51,846 nt of DNA from Verrucomicrobiota bacterium. GTDB lineage: Bacteria; Verrucomicrobiota; Verrucomicrobiia; Chthoniobacterales; UBA10450. The stretch is taken from the NCBI GenBank assembly GCA_003218975.1, contig QHPD01000126.1, positions 1 to 51,846 of the forward strand, written 5' to 3'. The notes beneath the pieces are model-generated. The model was not told the origin of the DNA. It saw nothing but the letters and a program-made list of their open reading frames with translations, and did no database searches. The position numbers and the translations under genes were made by a program. This document shows, in pieces, positions 9,208-18,600 of the stretch. The stretch's first letter is position 1, and each line of letters starts with the position of its first letter.

Positions 9208-10323
9208 TTACCTCAGTGCTTGATCGAGGTCCTCGATCAAATCGTCCGCGTTTTCGAGGCCAATGGATAACCGTAGCAAACCTTCGTCTGAAGTTGTGCC
9301 GGGCCCCTCGATGGATGCGCGATGCTCAATCAAGCTTTCCACGCCGCCCAAACTTGTGGCCCGAATGAAAATTTTCGTTTTCGCCGTCACTGACATCGCG
9401 GCGTCGCGTCCATCCTTCACTTCAAACGAAAGCATCCCGCCAAAGGATGACATCTGCCGAGCCGCAATCTCATGGCCCGGCTGCGACTGCAGCCCAGGAT
9501 AATGCACGCGGGCTACCTGCGGGTGGCTGGCGAGGAAACCCGCAACTTTCATCGCGTTCTCCGAGTGCGCGCGCATCCGCCACGGCAACGTGCGCATGCC
9601 GCGCAAAATCAGCCAGCAATCGAAAGGTGAGGGGACTGCGCCGCCCTCGTATTGGATGCTGCGGATGCGTTGAAAAAAATCATCCTCCATTTTGGCAACG
9701 ACAATTCCTCCCAGAACATCACAATGCCCGCCGAAATATTTCGTTGTTGAGTGCAGGATTAAATCGGCGCCGAGATCGAAAGGCCGCTGCAGCACCGGCG
9801 CCCAAGTGTTGTCGCAAACGAAAAGCGCGCCGGCACCGCGCACAATTTCCGAGACGGCACCAAGATCGACAACTTTAAGCAAAGGATTGGATGGCGTTTC
9901 GGCCCAGGCCAGTTTTGTGCTTGGCTTTAAAGCTTTTTTCACCGCAGCAAGATCGCTCATGTCCACGAAATCGGCTTCGAGTCCCCAGCGCAGAAAAATT
10001 TCGCGGATCAATCGCGATGTGCCGTAGTAGGCATCGATGTGCGCCAGTACGTGATCGCCCGGTGCCAATGCTTGAAAGATGGACATCGTTGCGCCGGTTC
10101 CGGAGCCGAAGGCCGCTGCAGCTGCCCCACCTTCGAGCACGCTGATCCCGCGCTCTAGGGCCTCTCGATTAGGGTTGTTGTTGCGCGTGTACATAAAACC
10201 GCGCGAGTAGGTGCCTTCGATGTCGCGCTCGAAGGTTGTGGAAAGATAAATCGGGGCGGCTACTGCTCCCGTTGCGGGATCAACGCCATGCCCGGCGTGA
10301 ACGGCTAGAGTTTCAATTTTCAT
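9208..10323 (-). CDS. Cys/Met-metabolism PLP-dependent enzyme (cystathionine gamma-synthase/lyase family)
   Basis: A trans-sulfuration enzyme of the Cys/Met metabolism PLP family (371 residues from the chosen start). It carries YTRNNNPNREALE, the PLP-lysine motif STTKYFGGHCDVLGG, and the C-terminal SLGGVESLIEHRAS typical of cystathionine gamma-synthases, gamma-lyases and methionine gamma-lyases. The sequence alone does not say which. The start is placed at 10323 (MKIETLAVHAGHG), where homology begins; an in-frame extension to 10431 exists but looks non-coding. It acts in the cytoplasm and stands alone, divergent from glutamate dehydrogenase. Confidence 0.85.
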   Translation of the reverse strand: MKIETLAVHAGHGVDPATGAVAAPIYLSTTFERDIEGTYSRGFMYTRNNNPNREALERGISVLEGGAAAAAFGSGTGATMSIFQALAPGDHVLAHIDAYYGTSRLIREIFLRWGLEADFVDMSDLAAVKKALKPSTKLAWAETPSNPLLKVVDLGAVSEIVRGAGALFVCDNTWAPVLQRPFDLGADLILHSTTKYFGGHCDVLGGIVVAKMEDDFFQRIRSIQYEGGAVPSPFDCWLILRGMRTLPWRMRAHSENAMKVAGFLASHPQVARVHYPGLQSQPGHEIAARQMSSFGGMLSFEVKDGRDAAMSVTAKTKIFIRATSLGGVESLIEHRASIEGPGTTSDEGLLRLSIGLENADDLIEDLDQALR

Positions 10324-10603
10324 GTCGGACGCGACGTTACTGAATTTCAAACGCGATTGTCGATCTTTGTGCGCTTTGGCGTCCGCGAGTGTCAGCCAGC
10401 TTGACTGGCCCGGCAGGTTGGGAGCCTGCAAGCCGTTTTCGCGCGGTTGTCGATCCTTCGGCGCATTTGCCTCATGCGTCGCATCTGCCCTATTAAAGAG
10501 GCGTTTTGGATTTGACTCGCGAAACGTTTCGGAGTTGACGCCGCCACTTCACCAGCGCAAATAGCAAGCCTGCGTTTTGCGGAAGGTTCCGACAGAGATC
10601 GCA

Positions 10604-11869
10604 ATGACGACGATTTACGATGATGAAGTTTTCCAGATGGCCTGCGAGCAGTTTCGCGTCATCGCAGATTATTTGAACATCGACAAGGACGATCGCGAGT
10701 GGGCGACGTATCCGAAACGCGCCGTCGCCGTAACGTTGCCAGTGCACATGGACGATGGCAGCACTAAAGCCTTCCAAGGTTATCGCGTTCAACATCACAT
10801 CGCGCTCGGCCCGACCAAGGGCGGCACCCGTTTCGCGCCTTCGTTGTCGATGGGCGAGACAGCTGCCCTGGCGATGTGGATGAGCTGGAAATGCGCGTTG
10901 GCGCAATTGCCGTACGGCGGTGCCAAAGGCGGAGTGGCCGTCGATCCAACGAAGTTATCACGCACCGAGCTGGAGGCGGTCTCGCGCCGTTACATGCAGG
11001 AAATGATTCCGTTCGTCGGACCGCACACCGACATCATGGGGCCGGACATGGGCACCAACGAACAGATCATGGCCTGGTTCATGGACACCTACTCCGTTTA
11101 CATGGGCTACGCCGTCAATGAAATCGTCACCGGCAAACCGGTCGCCATCGGTGGCACCGAAGGCCGGCGCGAAGCAACCGGGCGCGGCGCTGTTTACCTC
11201 ATCGAGCGGGCCATGAGCATGTTGAAAATGGATCCCGAAAAGTGTACCGCCATCGTGCAGGGGTTTGGCAACGTCGGCTCAGTCGCGGCTCTTTCGCTCG
11301 CCTACAAAAGCGGCTTCAAAATCGTTGGCATCAGCGACGCGCACGCTGCGATCTACAATCCGAAGGGAATCGACGTTAAAGCGGCCGAACAACATGTCCT
11401 AAAGAAAGGAAACCTGCGGGCGTTTGCTCAGGGCGACCATGTCAATCCAAACGAATTACTCATCCTCCCATGTGACGTACTTATCCCGGCCGCGGTCGAT
11501 CGCGTAATTACTGGCAAAAATGCCGGTCAGCTCAAATGCCGCATCCTTGCCGAAGCCGCTAATGGCCCGACCACGCCCGAGGCAGATCTGATTCTGGAAA
11601 ATCGCTGGGACGAGATCTTCGTCATACCCGACATTCTCTGCAACGCCGGCGGCGTGATTGTTTCCTACTTTGAATGGGTGCAGGGCTTGCAGGCGTTTCT
11701 GTGGTCGGAAATGGAAGTGACCGATAAACTTTTCCGCATCCTTGAACATTCATTTGCGCAGGTGATCAAGCGGGCGAAAGAGCACAAGATTTCGCATCGC
11801 ACAGCAGCCATGGCCATCGGCGTCGAACGCGTCATCAAGGCAAAACAGGTGCGCGGGTTGTTCCCATGA
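10604..11869 (+). CDS. gdhA: Glu/Leu/Phe/Val dehydrogenase (glutamate dehydrogenase)
   Basis: Reversibly deaminates glutamate to 2-oxoglutarate and ammonia with NAD(P)+, linking nitrogen and carbon metabolism. The 421-residue protein has the substrate block KGGTRFAP, the catalytic-lysine motif PYGGAKGGV, and the Rossmann motif GFGNVGSVAA. The length is that of hexameric small GDHs. The ATG at 10604 (MTTIYDDEVF) is preferred over a TTG at 10577. The next gene starts immediately after its stop, so the two are probably cotranscribed. Cofactor preference is not called. Confidence 0.92.
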   Translation: MTTIYDDEVFQMACEQFRVIADYLNIDKDDREWATYPKRAVAVTLPVHMDDGSTKAFQGYRVQHHIALGPTKGGTRFAPSLSMGETAALAMWMSWKCALAQLPYGGAKGGVAVDPTKLSRTELEAVSRRYMQEMIPFVGPHTDIMGPDMGTNEQIMAWFMDTYSVYMGYAVNEIVTGKPVAIGGTEGRREATGRGAVYLIERAMSMLKMDPEKCTAIVQGFGNVGSVAALSLAYKSGFKIVGISDAHAAIYNPKGIDVKAAEQHVLKKGNLRAFAQGDHVNPNELLILPCDVLIPAAVDRVITGKNAGQLKCRILAEAANGPTTPEADLILENRWDEIFVIPDILCNAGGVIVSYFEWVQGLQAFLWSEMEVTDKLFRILEHSFAQVIKRAKEHKISHRTAAMAIGVERVIKAKQVRGLFP

Positions 11870-12820
11870 GTGGCCATGAAGTTTTCGCATTCCGAAGAAA
11901 AGCGGGAAGATCGATACCTCGACACTCTGACTGATGAGGAGAACGGTCTTCGAATGGTCGTCTCGCGTCTCGGCGCGGAATTAGTCAGTCTAGCACGAAT
12001 CAATGAAGCCGGAGAGTGGACTGGCTTTCTTTACCGGGACAACGATGTGTCAACGCCATCTCAGGGATGGGCAAACCACGCGACGGTCATGGGCTATTAT
12101 CTTCATCGGCTGAAAAATGGTCGCAGCGTGTACCAGGGTCGCGAAATCAGAGGCGGCAACCACGGATTTCTTCGCTCTAAGACATGGCGCTTTGTGGAAT
12201 CTTCAGCCGGTGACAGCGCCTCGTTGAGATATCAAATCACACCGCACGATTTCTCGCCGAGCGAGTATCCGCTAAAGGTTAGCGTGGATCTGATTTACAA
12301 CATCGACAACGATAAAGTGAGCGTGGTTTTCGAATTTCGGAACCATGAACCTGAGTTGACCGCGCACGTGGCATTCGGGTTACATCCCGGATTCGCCGCG
12401 GACTCCTTTGAGAGCTTTCATCTTCAAATGCCAAAGGGGCTTTATCGTCGATACTTTTCGCCTGGAAATTATCTGTCGGGGGAAACGCGCGACATCGAAT
12501 TCCCCGGTGGCGAAATGCCGTTTTCAAAGAACGAATTGGCCGGTTCGATCATCCTCGAGCTGGTTGATGTCCGAAGGCGGAAATTCTCCTATGTCGATCC
12601 GCCGAGTGGCCGGTGGGTGACGATGGATCTTACAGGCGTACCATACGTGACATTGTGGTCCGACGGCGGGCCGTTTCTCTGCATCGAGCCCTGCTGGGGC
12701 TTGACCGATCATCACGACCAGCGCGCGTTCGAGGACAAGAAGGGCATTCAAATCATCCCGCCACGCGGGAAATTGCGCGCCTCCTTCACCATGACACCGC
12801 AACTCGCTTCGTGCGATTAG
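11870..12820 (+). CDS. Aldose 1-epimerase family protein
   Basis: A galactose-mutarotase-like protein that probably interconverts the anomers of a sugar or sugar phosphate, or is a related non-catalytic sugar-binding beta-sandwich. Supporting blocks are GLRMVVSRLGAELVSL, a His in GGNHGFLRS, HVAFGLHPGF, and CIEPCWGL near the end; the His residues and the late Glu match the positions of the family's catalytic His/Glu. The start is GTG at 11870 or ATG at 11876 (MKFSHSEEK). It abuts the glutamate dehydrogenase stop. Confidence 0.8.
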   Translation: MAMKFSHSEEKREDRYLDTLTDEENGLRMVVSRLGAELVSLARINEAGEWTGFLYRDNDVSTPSQGWANHATVMGYYLHRLKNGRSVYQGREIRGGNHGFLRSKTWRFVESSAGDSASLRYQITPHDFSPSEYPLKVSVDLIYNIDNDKVSVVFEFRNHEPELTAHVAFGLHPGFAADSFESFHLQMPKGLYRRYFSPGNYLSGETRDIEFPGGEMPFSKNELAGSIILELVDVRRRKFSYVDPPSGRWVTMDLTGVPYVTLWSDGGPFLCIEPCWGLTDHHDQRAFEDKKGIQIIPPRGKLRASFTMTPQLASCD

Positions 12821-12872
12821 CTACCGAGTGCCAGTCAAATATTGAGGAGCGATCTGCGTAGGACGCGTACGT

Positions 12873-12907
12873 AAAAAACCGCACCGCGGGATCGAACCAT
12901 GGTGCGG
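12873..12907 (-). terminator. Rho-independent terminator of the peptide/exporter cluster
   Basis: On the minus strand a CCGCACC (12901-12907) and GGTGCGG (12879-12885) stem with a 15-nt loop is followed by TTTTTT (12873-12878). This is a good intrinsic terminator 14 nt after the stop of the second peptide gene. The opposite strand has only a short CTCTTT tail, so it may weakly terminate the epimerase gene too. Confidence 0.75.
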
Positions 12908-12920
12908 CTCTTTGACCTTA

Positions 12921-13052
12921 TTAGTGGCCTGTGTGGCCTATATGGCCTGTATGGCCGGTGCCGCCTTTGGCGTCTTTCACTGGCTTAAGGTCTTGGACCT
13001 TGATCTCTTTTTTGGTTTTCTTTCCTTTTTTTTCTTCTTTCTTGTCTTGCAT
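12921..13052 (-). CDS. Double-glycine leader-type peptide, His-Gly-Thr repeat core
   Basis: A 43-residue peptide starting with MQDKKEEKKGKK. It then carries the motif IKVQDLKPVKDAKGG, ending in a double glycine at residues 30-31, followed by a 12-residue core TGHTGHIGHTGH. The core DNA is a 9-bp tandem repeat (GGCCTGTGT-like units). It ends in two consecutive TAA stops, then the terminator. It starts 5 nt after the stop of the upstream peptide gene, with an AAGGA purine tract inside that gene. The shared D-L-x-P-x-x-D-x-K-G-G motif and the peptidase-C39 exporter upstream suggest cleavage after GG and secretion of the His-rich core. No modification enzyme is nearby. Function unknown; metal binding by the His residues is possible. 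Confidence 0.75.
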   Translation of the reverse strand: MQDKKEEKKGKKTKKEIKVQDLKPVKDAKGGTGHTGHIGHTGH

Positions 13053-13057
13053 GGTTT

Positions 13058-13243
13058 TTAGTTTTCCTTGTTTTTTGTGTCTTCTGTTGTGTCAGTGGCA
13101 CCGAACAGCAATTGATGCCCGCCCTTAACGTCCTGTTTTGGAATCAGGTCATCCAGGCGAATCAATTTATCTTTTCTGCGCTTAGGCCTTTGATTCTCTG
13201 ACTCTCCGGCGGGCGCATTTTTTTTGTTCTTCGGTGCACTCAC
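13058..13243 (-). CDS. Double-glycine leader-type peptide, acidic Thr-rich core
   Basis: A 61-residue peptide from a GTG start preceded by GGAGAG at good spacing. The highly basic, lysine-rich N-terminal part leads to IRLDDLIPKQDVKGG, matching the motif of the downstream peptide, with the double glycine at residues 41-42. The predicted core is HQLLFGATDTTEDTKNKEN, chemically unlike the His-Gly core next door. Motif conservation with divergent cores is what one expects of leader peptides exported by a common C39 transporter. A GG-N10-GC promoter candidate lies about 100 nt upstream. No known bacteriocin family is recognised. Confidence 0.72.
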   Translation of the reverse strand: MSAPKNKKNAPAGESENQRPKRRKDKLIRLDDLIPKQDVKGGHQLLFGATDTTEDTKNKEN

Positions 13244-13340
13244 TTTGGCTCTCCATATTATCAGTATTCATGCCAAGTTTCGCAAGACTCAGCCAAAATA
13301 AAAGAGGTCATCGCATTTGTTCTTAGACGAGAAGTGTTTA

Positions 13341-13356
13341 TGCAACGCGTCCTCCA
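13341..13356 (-). promoter_or_regulatory. Candidate sigma-54 (-24/-12) promoter of the peptide genes
   Basis: On the minus strand TGGAGGACGCGTTGCA keeps the invariant GG-N10-GC spacing and a full TTGCA -12 element, but only TGG of the -24 element. It sits in the 200-bp gap between a sigma-54 activator gene and the first peptide gene. A second site at 13261-13276 (TTGGCATG plus a poor -12) is a weaker alternative. GG-N10-GC occurs often by chance, so this is suggestive only. Confidence 0.3.
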
Positions 13357-13444
13357 CGAAAAATCCAAATTTCCAATTAAAATTGAAGTCAGCGTGTAGT
13401 TCATTCTAAGACCGCGTCGGCTCATTTTTTAGACCACCCTTGCT

Positions 13445-14446
13445 CTACTTTGGAACCACGTTTCGGAGATGGCGCGCGAGTGTGGAGCGAGAAATACCAA
13501 GCAGTTTCGCCGCACGCCGTTGGTTCTGATTTGCCTGCTCGAAGACGAACCGGACGTGTCTCCTAACGGCACTCGTGAGTGAGAGATCAATAGCAGGGTT
13601 TTGCGGTTGGTTATTGCCGAGCACCGGAACCGATTTGCCGTTGTCGGTTCTAGTCCGATCGGTCTCTAGATCAGGAGGAAAAACGACATGTTCGGGCAAA
13701 ATCACCGAACCGTTGCAAAACAACGTCATGGCGCGCACAGTGTGGCTCAGCTCGCGAAGGTTTCCGCGCCACTCGTGGTGAAGCAACTTCTCCATCGCTT
13801 CAGGATGAATGGCGGTGATGTTTTTCCCTTCTTTCAAGCCGGCTGCTTTCAATTCCGCGGCAATTAGTGCTGGCAATTCCTGCACCCGTTCTCGAAGGGG
13901 AGGGATGAGCAGAGTGAGGCCGTTCAATCGCTGATAGAGGTCCTCGCGAAATTTTCCCAGACGCACTCGTTCGCGCAGCGAACAGTTTGAGGCGCAAATG
14001 ATTCGCGCGTTGGAAGTGAGCATTCGTTCCGAGCCGAGCCGTTCAAATTCGCCGTATTCGAGCACGCGCAGGATTTTCACCTGTGCGAGCGGACTCATTT
14101 CCGAGATCTCATCCAAAAAAAGCGTGCCGCCATCGGCTAATTCGAACTTTCCCTTGACGGTTTGCTGTGCGCCCGTAAAGGCCCCGCGCTCATGACCGAA
14201 GAGTTGGCTTTCGAGTAACGTGTCGCTGATCGCCGAGGCGTTAAATGCGATGAACGAGCGACCAGCTCGTGTTGATGAATTGTGGATTGCATGGGCGAGC
14301 AAGGTTTTACCTGTGCCAGTCTCTCCAAGCAGGACCACTGGAACGTCAGACTTCGCTGCGAGCGCCGCCAATTGCAGGCACCGTGCCATGGCGGCGTTGC
14401 TCGTTGTAAGGTCTTCGAGTCTTAGTCTGGATGGCGGTTCTTGCAC
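13445..14446 (-). CDS. Sigma-54-dependent transcriptional activator (AAA+ and Fis-type HTH, no sensor domain)
   Basis: A 333-residue bacterial enhancer-binding protein. Walker A GETGTGKT is at residues 41-48, the sigma-54 contact loop GAFTGA at 88-93, Walker B with GGTLFLDE at 106-113, and the arginine region REDLYQRL follows. A C-terminal Fis-like helix-turn-helix (RRAAKLLGISRSTLARHL, ~310-327) completes it. There is no N-terminal receiver, GAF or PAS domain, only ~15 residues before the AAA+ core, so control must come from its level, its partners or another protein. It starts 5 nt after the HlyD gene stop and precedes the peptide genes, which it presumably activates. Confidence 0.9.
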   Translation of the reverse strand: MQEPPSRLRLEDLTTSNAAMARCLQLAALAAKSDVPVVLLGETGTGKTLLAHAIHNSSTRAGRSFIAFNASAISDTLLESQLFGHERGAFTGAQQTVKGKFELADGGTLFLDEISEMSPLAQVKILRVLEYGEFERLGSERMLTSNARIICASNCSLRERVRLGKFREDLYQRLNGLTLLIPPLRERVQELPALIAAELKAAGLKEGKNITAIHPEAMEKLLHHEWRGNLRELSHTVRAMTLFCNGSVILPEHVVFPPDLETDRTRTDNGKSVPVLGNNQPQNPAIDLSLTSAVRRHVRFVFEQANQNQRRAAKLLGISRSTLARHLRNVVPK

Positions 14447-14451
14447 CGAAA

Positions 14452-15639
14452 TTATTGCCTCATGCTCTCCCGTAATTGGCGAATCGGCTCGAACGCGTAC
14501 TCGATCATCGTCCGACCACCGACGATGATGTGCGCCTCTCCTCTCATTCCAACCCGCAGGGGCAAGCTTTGGCCTGCTCGCCCAGAGATCTCCGAACGAT
14601 CAAGTGAGGCCAGCGCGATGAAGTGCGAACCATCGCTGGAAGTGACAGCTGACGGGCTGATCCAGTCGAGCTTTCCAGTCACGGCGCCGTAGCGCTGGTA
14701 TGGAAAAGCTTGAAAAAAAAGCCGGACGCGCTGTGCGACGGCGAGCTTTGGAAGACCGGCTTCGTTTAATGTCATTCGAGCGCGTGGTTTCGCATCCTTC
14801 CGCGCAATTTGGCAGAGTACCTGACCCGGCTGCACAACGCTGCCCGTCGTGCGCTCCTCCATGGAAATGATCACGCCCTCATAGCGACTCCGAACTGTCA
14901 GCAAGTTTTGGTTGGCATTTTCCAAGTCGGTTTTTAAAGCTCCAATGCGCATCTTTAATTTTTCAATTTCGGACTGCTGCTCGGCCCGTTGGCGGGCATG
15001 CTCCGTTTCCATTCTCTCACGGTCGAGGTTCACCTGCTGCACAGTCCTTTGGGCGACGCTCAAATCTTTTTCTGAACCGGCTAAATCGAGCTTCAGCTTT
15101 ACAAGATCGATTTCCGATTCGCCGCCCAGCTTGGCTAATTTCTCCATGCGCGTGACCAGTTCGCGACTCGTGCTGGCATGATTCTCACGAAATTTTACTT
15201 CGCTTTTTGCTTGCTCAATCTCTGCGTTTTTGATCCCAATTTGCGGGGCGTAAGCGCTCTCATATCGAGCGAGGCTTTCTTCCTTGCTGTGTAAGTCCTC
15301 CGTGAGCGTTCGGAACTGCGTATCCAAGCCGCGAATCTCGTCCGAACGCAAGACATACAATTCCTCACCAGCTTTCACGGGTTGACCTTCATCCACCCCA
15401 ACATGGCTAATGATAGCTCGCACGGGCGATTGGATCGGATCGGCGCCGGCGGCGGGAACCAGGACGAATGGACAGCTTACCGTCTCCGGCAGTCGCATCA
15501 CAATTGCGATAAGCAGTGCGAACAAAAACGCCCCCAGCAATATCCAGGCCGCCGAACGGATAATCCAAGGCGGTGGCTCCTGTGGCAACATTTCGGATTC
15601 AACATCAAGCGAGCCGCGTTCGGTTAATTGTGAGCTCAT
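14452..15639 (-). CDS. HlyD-family periplasmic adaptor of a peptide exporter
   Basis: A membrane fusion protein linking an ABC exporter to the outer membrane. One membrane helix is at about residues 26-48 (IIRSAAWILLGAFLFALLIAIVM). A biotinyl-lipoyl half follows near 68-95 (SPVRAIISHVGVDEGQPVKAGEEL). A long coiled coil spans ~100-245, then the second lipoyl half (YEGVIISMEERTTGSVVQPGQVL) and a beta-barrel region. The length of 395 is usual. It begins 12 nt after the exporter gene stop and ends 5 nt before the sigma-54 activator, so all are likely on one transcript. The outer-membrane (TolC-like) component is not in this window. Confidence 0.9.
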   Translation of the reverse strand: MSSQLTERGSLDVESEMLPQEPPPWIIRSAAWILLGAFLFALLIAIVMRLPETVSCPFVLVPAAGADPIQSPVRAIISHVGVDEGQPVKAGEELYVLRSDEIRGLDTQFRTLTEDLHSKEESLARYESAYAPQIGIKNAEIEQAKSEVKFRENHASTSRELVTRMEKLAKLGGESEIDLVKLKLDLAGSEKDLSVAQRTVQQVNLDRERMETEHARQRAEQQSEIEKLKMRIGALKTDLENANQNLLTVRSRYEGVIISMEERTTGSVVQPGQVLCQIARKDAKPRARMTLNEAGLPKLAVAQRVRLFFQAFPYQRYGAVTGKLDWISPSAVTSSDGSHFIALASLDRSEISGRAGQSLPLRVGMRGEAHIIVGGRTMIEYAFEPIRQLRESMRQ

Positions 15640-15651
15640 GGAGATGGTGGT

Positions 15652-18600
15652 TTAGATCCCCAGTTGCTGGCTTGAAAGATAATAATACAGACCGCGTTGT
15701 GCCATCAGCTCGTCATGAGTTCCAATCTCGGCAACGCTTCCCTGTTCGAGCACCACGATCGAGTGCGCTTCGCGAATGGTACTGAGCCGATGCGCGATCA
15801 CAATCGTGGTGCGGCCTGCCATTAATCGACCGAGATTTTCCTGAATCGCGCGTTCCGATTCTGTGTCCAGAGCGCTGGTTGCCTCATCGAAGATTAATAC
15901 AGGCGGATTATTATAGATTGCCCGCGCGATTGCGATGCGCTGCTTCTGCCCACCCGAAAGAGAAAGCCCCGATTCACCAATCTTTGTCTCATAACCGAGC
16001 GGAAGACGCATAATGAAATCGTGCGCCGCTGCGGCTTGCGCGGCGGCAAGCACCCGATCGAGATCTGGCTCCGGGTCCCCAAACGAAATATTGCGCGCGA
16101 TCGTGTCGTTAAACATGTGGTTCTCCTGCAGGACTGTTCCGATGTTTCTGCGGACGTCGCGATAATTGAGGGTCTTTAGATCGATATTGTCGAAATAGAT
16201 GGTCCCTTCAGTAGGTTCAAGCAGCCCGGCGATTAATTTGATCAGGGTCGTTTTCCCGCAGCCGCTGCGCCCCACGAATGCCACCATGCGCCCTGGAGCC
16301 AGATCCAGCGTGAGGTTCTTCAAAATGTCGGGCGATTCGGGGCCGCCGTATCTAAAGCTGACCCCGCGCAGTTCGATTCGCCCTTCGAGGCTATGCACCG
16401 GCACAAGCCTGGAACGATCGTGCCCCTGTTCGGGATCCTGCTCGAAAATGTCATTCAGCCGATTCAGCAGGACGACGGCCTGTTGCAGGGTGTCCCATAC
16501 CCCGAGAGCACGCAAAATTCCTGCGTAGGCCATGGCCGTCAGTGAACTAAACGCGACGAAACCGCCAACGCTCAAGTGCCCGTTAATGACCTGAGTCGCG
16601 CCGACCCATAGAAAAATCGCAGTAGATAGCAGGCCGATGCTTTGAAGAACGCTGTCCCACGACATGACAATGAAGGTCGATTTGAAAAGTTTTCGTGAGA
16701 CGGCGAGAAATTCGTTCAGCATGGCGTCACGAAATGCGCTCTCAGCCGATGCGGCTTTCACTGCCTCGATGCCTTTGATGGCATCAATTTGATGCGAACT
16801 ATATCTACCCTGGCTTTCTTCCACGCCCTGATACAGCGGACGAAGCACTTTTACCGAAAAAATCATCAGCCCCGCATACAGCGGCGTCGTTGCCAGAAAC
16901 GCGATGGTGAGCAAGGGACTGTACATCGCCATCAAAATCACCGCGCCGACGAGAAGGACTACGGCCAGCAGCGCAGAAATTCCGTGTTGCACAGCAAATT
17001 CTCGAACCTGCCTCGCACCTTCGAGCCGTCGTTGGATGTCGCCTGTTCGCCGGCTTGTGAAATAAGTCATTGGCAGGGCAAGAAGTTTTCGGCTCAAGAA
17101 ATCGAGGACCGCGGTATCGAGGCGCACGGCCACAAACGCCAGCAAGTACTCCTGCGCGAGACTAGCGAGTTGCACGAAGACAAGCGCGGCAAGCATACCG
17201 AGCAAGATCAGCTTCAAAAGGCCCAGTTCGTTTTCGACAATGACCTTATCGACCACCATTTGGGTGAACACCGGGAAGAGCAGTTGCAGAAAACTGACAG
17301 CGACAGCCAGCCCCAGCACTTGCAGCAAGATGACCTTAGAACGTGCGATAAATGGAAGGACCCACGCCAGCGTCGGTTTGCTTTCCGGTGCCTGTTCAAA
17401 CGCGGGCGTGTAATCGAACAGCGCTGCATACCCTGTCCACTTCGCTTCAAATTCGCGTCGGGGAAGCTTTCGCAAGCCACGCGCAGGGTCGGCCACGCGG
17501 GCGAACTGCTCATCGACGTCGTAGAGCACGATCCAGTGATTTCCTTCCCAATGCGCAATGGCTGGCAACGGCATTAGCGAGAGATTGCGAAGCGAGATTT
17601 TCAGTGCGCGCGCGGCCAGTCCAAGTTCCGTTGCGGCGCGGGAAAGCGCCTTGAGACTCGTGCCGTCCGTTGCCGTGTGACACAGCTGCCGGATCCGCGC
17701 CAGGCTCACTTTCCGTCCAAAATAGCGGCAGATCATTCCGAGACTGGCTGCGCCGCAATCCATCTCATCGATCTGCATGATGTGATCGATTTTGCGAATC
17801 CGCTTGCCGCGTTTGCGGAACAAGCCCTGTTCATCGGCAAAGGGCGCCTCTTTGTCTTCCGCCTCGGCTGAAGGACGTTCACCATCCAGCTGGACTTTGT
17901 TCTGCACCTGTGTTTCGGCAGGCAGCAGTTCGCTAGTAAAATCCAGCGGAATACGCGCTTCCGTTTTTGCCTGGTAAACCGCGAGACGCTCGCCCAGCAG
18001 TTTGTCGAACTCGGGAAACCGGCGCCGCAATTCCCGCACCGATTTCGGCTCGAGGGAAAGCAATTCGCAATGGGTGAATGCCTCAACGGACGCCGCGCGA
18101 GGCGATCCGTTCAAGATGGACAGCTCTCCAAAAAAATCGCCCTCGCGGTAAAAAGCCAGATTGCGTTCTCCTCCGTCCACTCCGGAGAATGCGCGCGCCC
18201 GACCTTTCTGGAGGATGTACAACGGACCAGCATCATCTCCTTCGCGAATGATCAAGTTTCCTTTTTCAAACGTCACTGGCTTGAGCTTATCGATCATACT
18301 GCGCAGCACGGGTGTCGGAAGCCGGCCGAAATTACTGAACTGATAAAGAAAGCTCTGCAGGGCCCTGTTCCGGCCCGTTGTCTCTACATATTGCTTTAAA
18401 TCAGGTACCCGGCGGACGAGCTGCAGAAAATCATCTCGATCGATCCGCAGAACGTCCACGGCTGTGCTGCAGCGCACCGTGGCATTTCGCGTTCCTCCTT
18501 CCGACAATGCTGCTTCTCCAAACGAGTCACCCGGTTTCAAGACGCCCAGCGGGATTTCCTCTCCGTCGGGTTTGATTTTCAGCGCCCGCGCTCGTCCTCT

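Noticed and set aside
12921-13052. A random low-complexity frame rather than a gene
   Set aside because: Motif sharing with two other small frames, tight spacing to the upstream peptide, double stop and a terminator right after make a real gene more likely.
13261-13276. TTGGCATG-type -24 element close to the first peptide as its promoter
   Set aside because: The -24 half is good, but the -12 position has GA instead of GC, which sigma-54 promoters almost never tolerate.
16789-17577. A 262-codon plus-strand frame opposite the peptide exporter
   Set aside because: Low-complexity, His/Arg/Gln-rich translation typical of antisense frames; the minus strand has all exporter motifs.
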